From Clostridium grantii DSM 8605 (GTDB taxonomy: Bacteria; Bacillota; Clostridia; Clostridiales; Clostridiaceae), in NCBI RefSeq assembly GCF_900129965.1, contig NZ_FQXM01000029.1, positions 1 to 44,957 of the forward strand: DNA of 44,957 nt, given 5' to 3'. Below are positions 41,642-44,957 of the stretch, piece after piece (positions within the stretch are counted from its first letter, which is position 1; every line of letters starts with the position of its first letter). The notes below the pieces were generated by a model that had not been told where the DNA came from, searched no databases, and saw nothing but the letters and a program-made list of their open reading frames with translations. Position numbers and translations under genes: made by a program.

Positions 41642-44200
41642 ATGAGCAACCAAGGAAATTTAATAGAAGTTGATATAAGTAGAGAAATGAAAAAAAGTTA
41701 TATTGATTACGCTATGAGTGTAATTGTAGGGCGTGCTCTTCCAGATGTAAGAGATGGTTTAAAACCAGTACATAGAAGAATTTTATTTTCCATGTATGAA
41801 CTAGGACTTACGCCAGATAAAGGGTATAGAAAATGTGCCAGAATAGTAGGAGACGTATTAGGTAAGTATCATCCACATGGAGATACTGCTGTTTATGATG
41901 CTTTAGTCAGAATGGCTCAAGATTTTTCAATTAGATATACATTAGTTAATGGGCACGGAAATTTTGGATCAGTAGATGGAGATAGTGCTGCAGCTATGAG
42001 ATATACTGAAGCAAAAATGGATAAAATAGCTGTTCAAATGCTGAGAGACATTAACAAAGATACAGTTGAGTTTGTTCCAAACTTTGACGGGGAAGAAAAT
42101 GAACCGGATGTTCTACCAGCTAGATTTCCTAATTTATTAGTTAATGGATCATCTGGGATAGCAGTAGGTATGGCAACAAACATTCCACCTCATAACTTAA
42201 TAGAAATAATAAATGGAATCAATCTTTTAATAGAAAATCCAGAAACAACTATTCAAGAATTAATGGGAGAAATAAAAGGACCAGATTTTCCTACTTATGG
42301 AAATATAGTAGGACGTTCAGGAATAAGGTCGGCTTATGAAACAGGTAGAGGTAGAATAGTTGTTAGAGCTACAAGTGAAATTGAAGAATCAAAAGGAAGA
42401 AATAGAATTATTGTATCTGAGATACCATATCAAGTTAATAAAGCTAAACTTATTGAAAATATTGCAGAGCTTGTAAAAGATAAAAAGATAATGGGTATAT
42501 CTGACTTAAGAGATGAATCAGATAGGGATGGTATGCGTATTGTTATTGAATTGAAAAAAGATGCAAATGCAAATGTAATATTAAATCAATTATATAAACA
42601 TACAAAATTACAAGATACTTTTGGTGTTATAATGTTAGCACTTGTAAATAAAGAGCCTAGAGTATTAAACTTAAAAGAATGTTTAGTTTATTATTTAGAT
42701 TTCCAAAAGGAAATTATAAGAAAAAGAACTATTTTTGATTTGAATAAAGCATTAGCAAGAGCTCACATACTTGAAGGTTTAAGAATAGCGTTAGATCGTA
42801 TCGATGAAGTAATTAAATTAATAAGATCTTCTAAAACTACTATTGAGGCTAAAGAAGGTTTAATGTCTGAGTTTGGGTTGAGTGATAAGCAAGCACAAGC
42901 AATATTAGATATGAGACTTCAAAGATTAACAGGATTAGAAAGAGAAAAAATTGAAGAAGAATATTCTGCTTTAGTAGCATTAATAAAAGAATTGAGAGAA
43001 ATTCTTGAAGATGAAAATTTAGTTTTAGACATTATAAAAACTGAATTAAATGAAATAAAAGAAAAGTATGGAGATGTTAGAAGAACACAAATCATCCAAG
43101 GCGAAGATAGTGATATTGATATGGAAGATTTAATTCAAGAAAGAGATGTAATTCTTACATTAACTCATGCTGGATACATAAAAAGAATACCAGTAGATGC
43201 ATATAGTTCTCAAAAAAGAGGCGGAAGAGGAATACAAGCAATGTCAACAAAAGAAAATGATTTTGTTGAAAATATGTTTGCTACAACTACACATAATAAT
43301 GTAATCTTCTTTACTAATAGAGGAAGAGCTTATGTATTAAAAGCATATCAGATACCTGAAGCAGGAAGAACAGCAAAAGGAACTAATATAATAAATCTAA
43401 TTCCTGTAGAAAGTGATGAGCGAATTCAAGCAGTTATATGCTTAAAGGAATTCGACGAAACTAATTTCTTAATAATGGGAACTAAACAAGGATTAATTAA
43501 GAAAACATCATTAGATAAGTATTCATCAATAAGAAAAAATGGATTAATAGCAATAAACTTAAAAGATGATGATGAATTAATTGGAGTAAGAGTGACAACT
43601 GGAGAAAGTGAAGTTATTTATGTAACTAAAAATGGATATGCTATCAGATTTGATGAAACAGATGCAAGACCATTAGGAAGAACTGCTTCAGGAGTTAAGG
43701 CTATTACATTAAGAAATGATGATGAAGTTGTTTCTATGGAAGTACTAAATAGTGAACAAGAGCTTTTAGTTGTGAGTGAACTTGGTTTTGGTAAAAGAAC
43801 ACCTACAAGCCAATATCATTTACAAAAAAGAGGCGGAAAAGGGGTTATTACTTATAAAATAAGTGATAAAACAGGTAAACTTGTTGGGGCTAGAATAGTA
43901 GAAGATTCTGATGAAATAATGCTTATTAACAATAATGATATAGCAATAAGAATTAATGTTTCTGGAATATCAACTACAAGTAGAAATACTATGGGTGTAA
44001 CATTAATGAGAACAACTGAAGAAGACAAAATAATGGCAATGACTAAAGTAATAAGTACTAAAAGTGAAGATGATGAAATTATAATTGATGAAAATGAAGT
44101 AGCAACAGAACAAATTGATACTAAAGTAAATGAAGATATAAATGAAAGCATAGATGAAGAAATAGACGAAAACGTAGATAATGAAGATATAAATGAATAA
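41642..44200 (+). CDS. gyrA: DNA gyrase subunit A
   Basis: This 852-aa subunit has a winged-helix/tower/coiled-coil breakage-reunion domain with catalytic Tyr121 (AAMRYTE). The quinolone region is GDTAVYD with Thr82 and Asp86, where Thr appears to be the ordinary residue. The six-bladed C-terminal pinwheel has the GyrA-box QKRGGRG and a later QKRGGKG. The C-terminus is a highly acidic tail (21 of the last 45 residues are D/E), partly built from an 18-nt DNA repeat. The SD AGAGGTG precedes ATG. It ends the gyrBA operon. Confidence 0.98.
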   Translation: MSNQGNLIEVDISREMKKSYIDYAMSVIVGRALPDVRDGLKPVHRRILFSMYELGLTPDKGYRKCARIVGDVLGKYHPHGDTAVYDALVRMAQDFSIRYTLVNGHGNFGSVDGDSAAAMRYTEAKMDKIAVQMLRDINKDTVEFVPNFDGEENEPDVLPARFPNLLVNGSSGIAVGMATNIPPHNLIEIINGINLLIENPETTIQELMGEIKGPDFPTYGNIVGRSGIRSAYETGRGRIVVRATSEIEESKGRNRIIVSEIPYQVNKAKLIENIAELVKDKKIMGISDLRDESDRDGMRIVIELKKDANANVILNQLYKHTKLQDTFGVIMLALVNKEPRVLNLKECLVYYLDFQKEIIRKRTIFDLNKALARAHILEGLRIALDRIDEVIKLIRSSKTTIEAKEGLMSEFGLSDKQAQAILDMRLQRLTGLEREKIEEEYSALVALIKELREILEDENLVLDIIKTELNEIKEKYGDVRRTQIIQGEDSDIDMEDLIQERDVILTLTHAGYIKRIPVDAYSSQKRGGRGIQAMSTKENDFVENMFATTTHNNVIFFTNRGRAYVLKAYQIPEAGRTAKGTNIINLIPVESDERIQAVICLKEFDETNFLIMGTKQGLIKKTSLDKYSSIRKNGLIAINLKDDDELIGVRVTTGESEVIYVTKNGYAIRFDETDARPLGRTASGVKAITLRNDDEVVSMEVLNSEQELLVVSELGFGKRTPTSQYHLQKRGGKGVITYKISDKTGKLVGARIVEDSDEIMLINNNDIAIRINVSGISTTSRNTMGVTLMRTTEEDKIMAMTKVISTKSEDDEIIIDENEVATEQIDTKVNEDINESIDEEIDENVDNEDINE
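44129..44197 (+). repeat. 18-nt direct repeat in the gyrA tail
   Basis: AATGAAGATATAAATGAA occurs at 44129-44146 and 44180-44197. It encodes NEDINE twice, and the stretch between them also encodes acidic I-D-E/N-E runs. This suggests that the acidic tail grew by local duplication. Confidence 0.85.
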
Positions 44201-44259
44201 TATATATTATAAATTTATATCTAGAAAAAAGAGTTAATAAATAATAATTTGTATGGATT

Positions 44260-44299
44260 AAAGAGTTTCCTTTGATATAAATAAAGGGAACTCTTTTTA
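44260..44299 (+). terminator. Rho-independent terminator of gyrBA
   Basis: AAAGAGTTTCCTTT pairs with AAAGGGAACTCTTT (44260-44273 with 44283-44296; one G-U pair), a 9-nt loop and a following T-run. Confidence 0.92.
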
Positions 44300-44584
44300 A
44301 TTTTGGGTAAAAGAGAACTTATTTAGTAATTTCGAGTATGAAAAACATTTAGTAAAGAGCAGTAATTAATACATAATTATATAAGTAATTTATAAAGAAT
44401 AATAAAACTCATCCTAGTGTGTCTTTATATGAAAAACAACGAAAAAAATAGAATTTAAAAGAAAACCAATGATAATTTAAAATTAAAGGGAAATTAAAGA
44501 AACGGACTCTTTATAATTTTGATAAGATATTCCTTGTCGCCAAGAGAAATTAAAAATTTATTTAAATAAAAAACTTTATAACTC
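44300..44584. other. Spacer between gyrBA and the rRNA operon
   Basis: This AT-rich stretch of about 285 nt has no supported gene. Its last 50 nt, rich in A and T tracts just upstream of the rRNA -35, may act as an UP element. No second rRNA promoter was convincing. Confidence 0.6.
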
Positions 44585-44613
44585 TTGACAACAAGATGTA
44601 AAAGATATATAAT
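44585..44613 (+). promoter_or_regulatory. rRNA operon promoter
   Basis: Consensus TTGACA (44585-44590), a 17-nt spacer and consensus TATAAT (44608-44613) form a perfect sigma-A promoter. A/T tracts lie upstream, and a conserved clostridial pre-16S leader (TTTGAAAATTAAACAGAG) begins about 30 nt downstream. Confidence 0.94.
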
Positions 44614-44716
44614 TATCTAGCTGTACAAAATATAATTGATCTTTGAAAATTAAACAGAGAATGATATAAAATGCCAGTCAATAATTTAAGTAAATGAGTA
44701 AACAGATTAAACTTTT

Positions 44717-44957
44717 TAAATTGAGAGTTTGATCCTGGCTCAGGACGAACGCTGGCGGCGTGCTTAACACATGCAAGTCGAGCGATGAAGTTCCTTCGGG
44801 AACGGATTAGCGGCAGACGGGTGAGTAACACGTGGGCAACCTACCTCGAAGTGGGGGATAGCCTTCCGAAAGGAAGATTAATACCGCATAACATATTTTT
44901 TACGCATGTAAGAAATATTAAAGATTTATTGCTTCGAGATGGGCCCGCGGCGCATTA
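44717..44957 (+). rRNA. rrs: 16S ribosomal RNA (5' part, cut by window end)
   Basis: It begins near AAATTGAGAGTTTGATCCTGG, includes GGACGAACGCTGGCGGCGTG and GTGAGTAACACGTGGGCAAC, and continues past V1-V2 to the window edge. The 5' end is placed by alignment of AGAGTTTGATC to E. coli position 8. The sequence is of Clostridium sensu stricto type; the species is not resolved. Confidence 0.96.

Noticed and set aside
44613..44831. 72-codon minus-strand frame
   Set aside because: It is antisense to the 16S rRNA leader and 5' end.
1..44957. Mobile elements, CRISPR arrays, prophage or defence genes
   Set aside because: No transposase, integrase, phage, toxin-antitoxin or Cas-like protein and no regularly spaced repeats were found; the gene order is that of an ordinary clostridial origin region.

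Overview
The window is the chromosomal replication-origin region of a low-GC, endospore-forming Firmicute. It is most likely Clostridium sensu stricto (cluster I). Support comes from strongly AT-rich intergenic DNA, spore-associated genes (yyaC, a LonC-type protease), a clostridial gene order around dnaA, gyrA followed directly by an rRNA operon, and the 5' part of a 16S rRNA gene with a clostridial leader. I cannot name the species from this window.

Layout, left to right. (1) 1-323: a minus-strand tRNA operon (Glu-Val-Asp-Thr, the last cut by the window edge) with a consensus promoter. (2) 0.57-10.3 kb: metabolic and housekeeping genes: a PPDK regulatory kinase/phosphorylase, a GNAT acetyltransferase, an acyl-ACP thioesterase, an HI0933-type flavoprotein, purA, proC divergent from proB-proA (the whole glutamate-to-proline route), a bactofilin and a CoA-binding protein. 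(3) 10.4-14.9 kb: the phosphate operon pstS-pstC-pstA-pstB-phoU, with four 11-bp-spaced Pho-box repeats upstream and a large palindrome between pstS and pstC. (4) 15.0-24.2 kb: a DUF6465-like protein, dnaB, lonC, rplI, gdpP, yybS, a MazG-like gene, rpsR-ssb-rpsF with a probable S6:S18 autoregulatory leader, and DUF951. (5) 24.5-34.7 kb: yyaC, DUF4446, parB-parA, noc, rsmG, mnmG, mnmE, khpB, yidC, yidD, rnpA and rpmH, with a perfect parS site directly after the stop codon of each of the two ParB-family genes. (6) 34.7-36.9 kb: a bipartite oriC, one DnaA-box cluster on each side of dnaA; the dnaA-dnaN half carries two consensus boxes followed by six DnaA-trios, which marks the probable unwinding site. 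(7) 36.9-44.2 kb: dnaN, yaaA, recF, remB, gyrB and gyrA, then a terminator, an rRNA promoter and the start of 16S rRNA.

Transcription runs outward from oriC on both arms, so nearly all genes are co-directional with the replication forks. The exceptions on the left arm are the HI0933-like gene, proB-proA, the CoA-binding gene and yyaC. The genes work together in replication initiation (dnaA, dnaN, oriC, dnaB, ssb, gyrase), chromosome segregation (parA, parB, parS, noc), tRNA and rRNA modification (mnmE, mnmG, rsmG, rnpA), membrane insertion (yidC, yidD, khpB), phosphate uptake and proline synthesis.

I found no mobile element, CRISPR array, prophage or defence island, and no convincing undescribed multi-gene system. 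The most interesting signals are small: the parS placement at the ParB/Noc paralogues, a short Noc with Noc-type specificity residues beside a parS rather than a Noc site, a gapped repeat of an inverted-repeat element flanking oriC, a hairpin between the Shine-Dalgarno (SD) sequence and start codon of yaaA, a palindrome inside the pst operon, and a cryptic hydrophobic mini-ORF between proC and purA.
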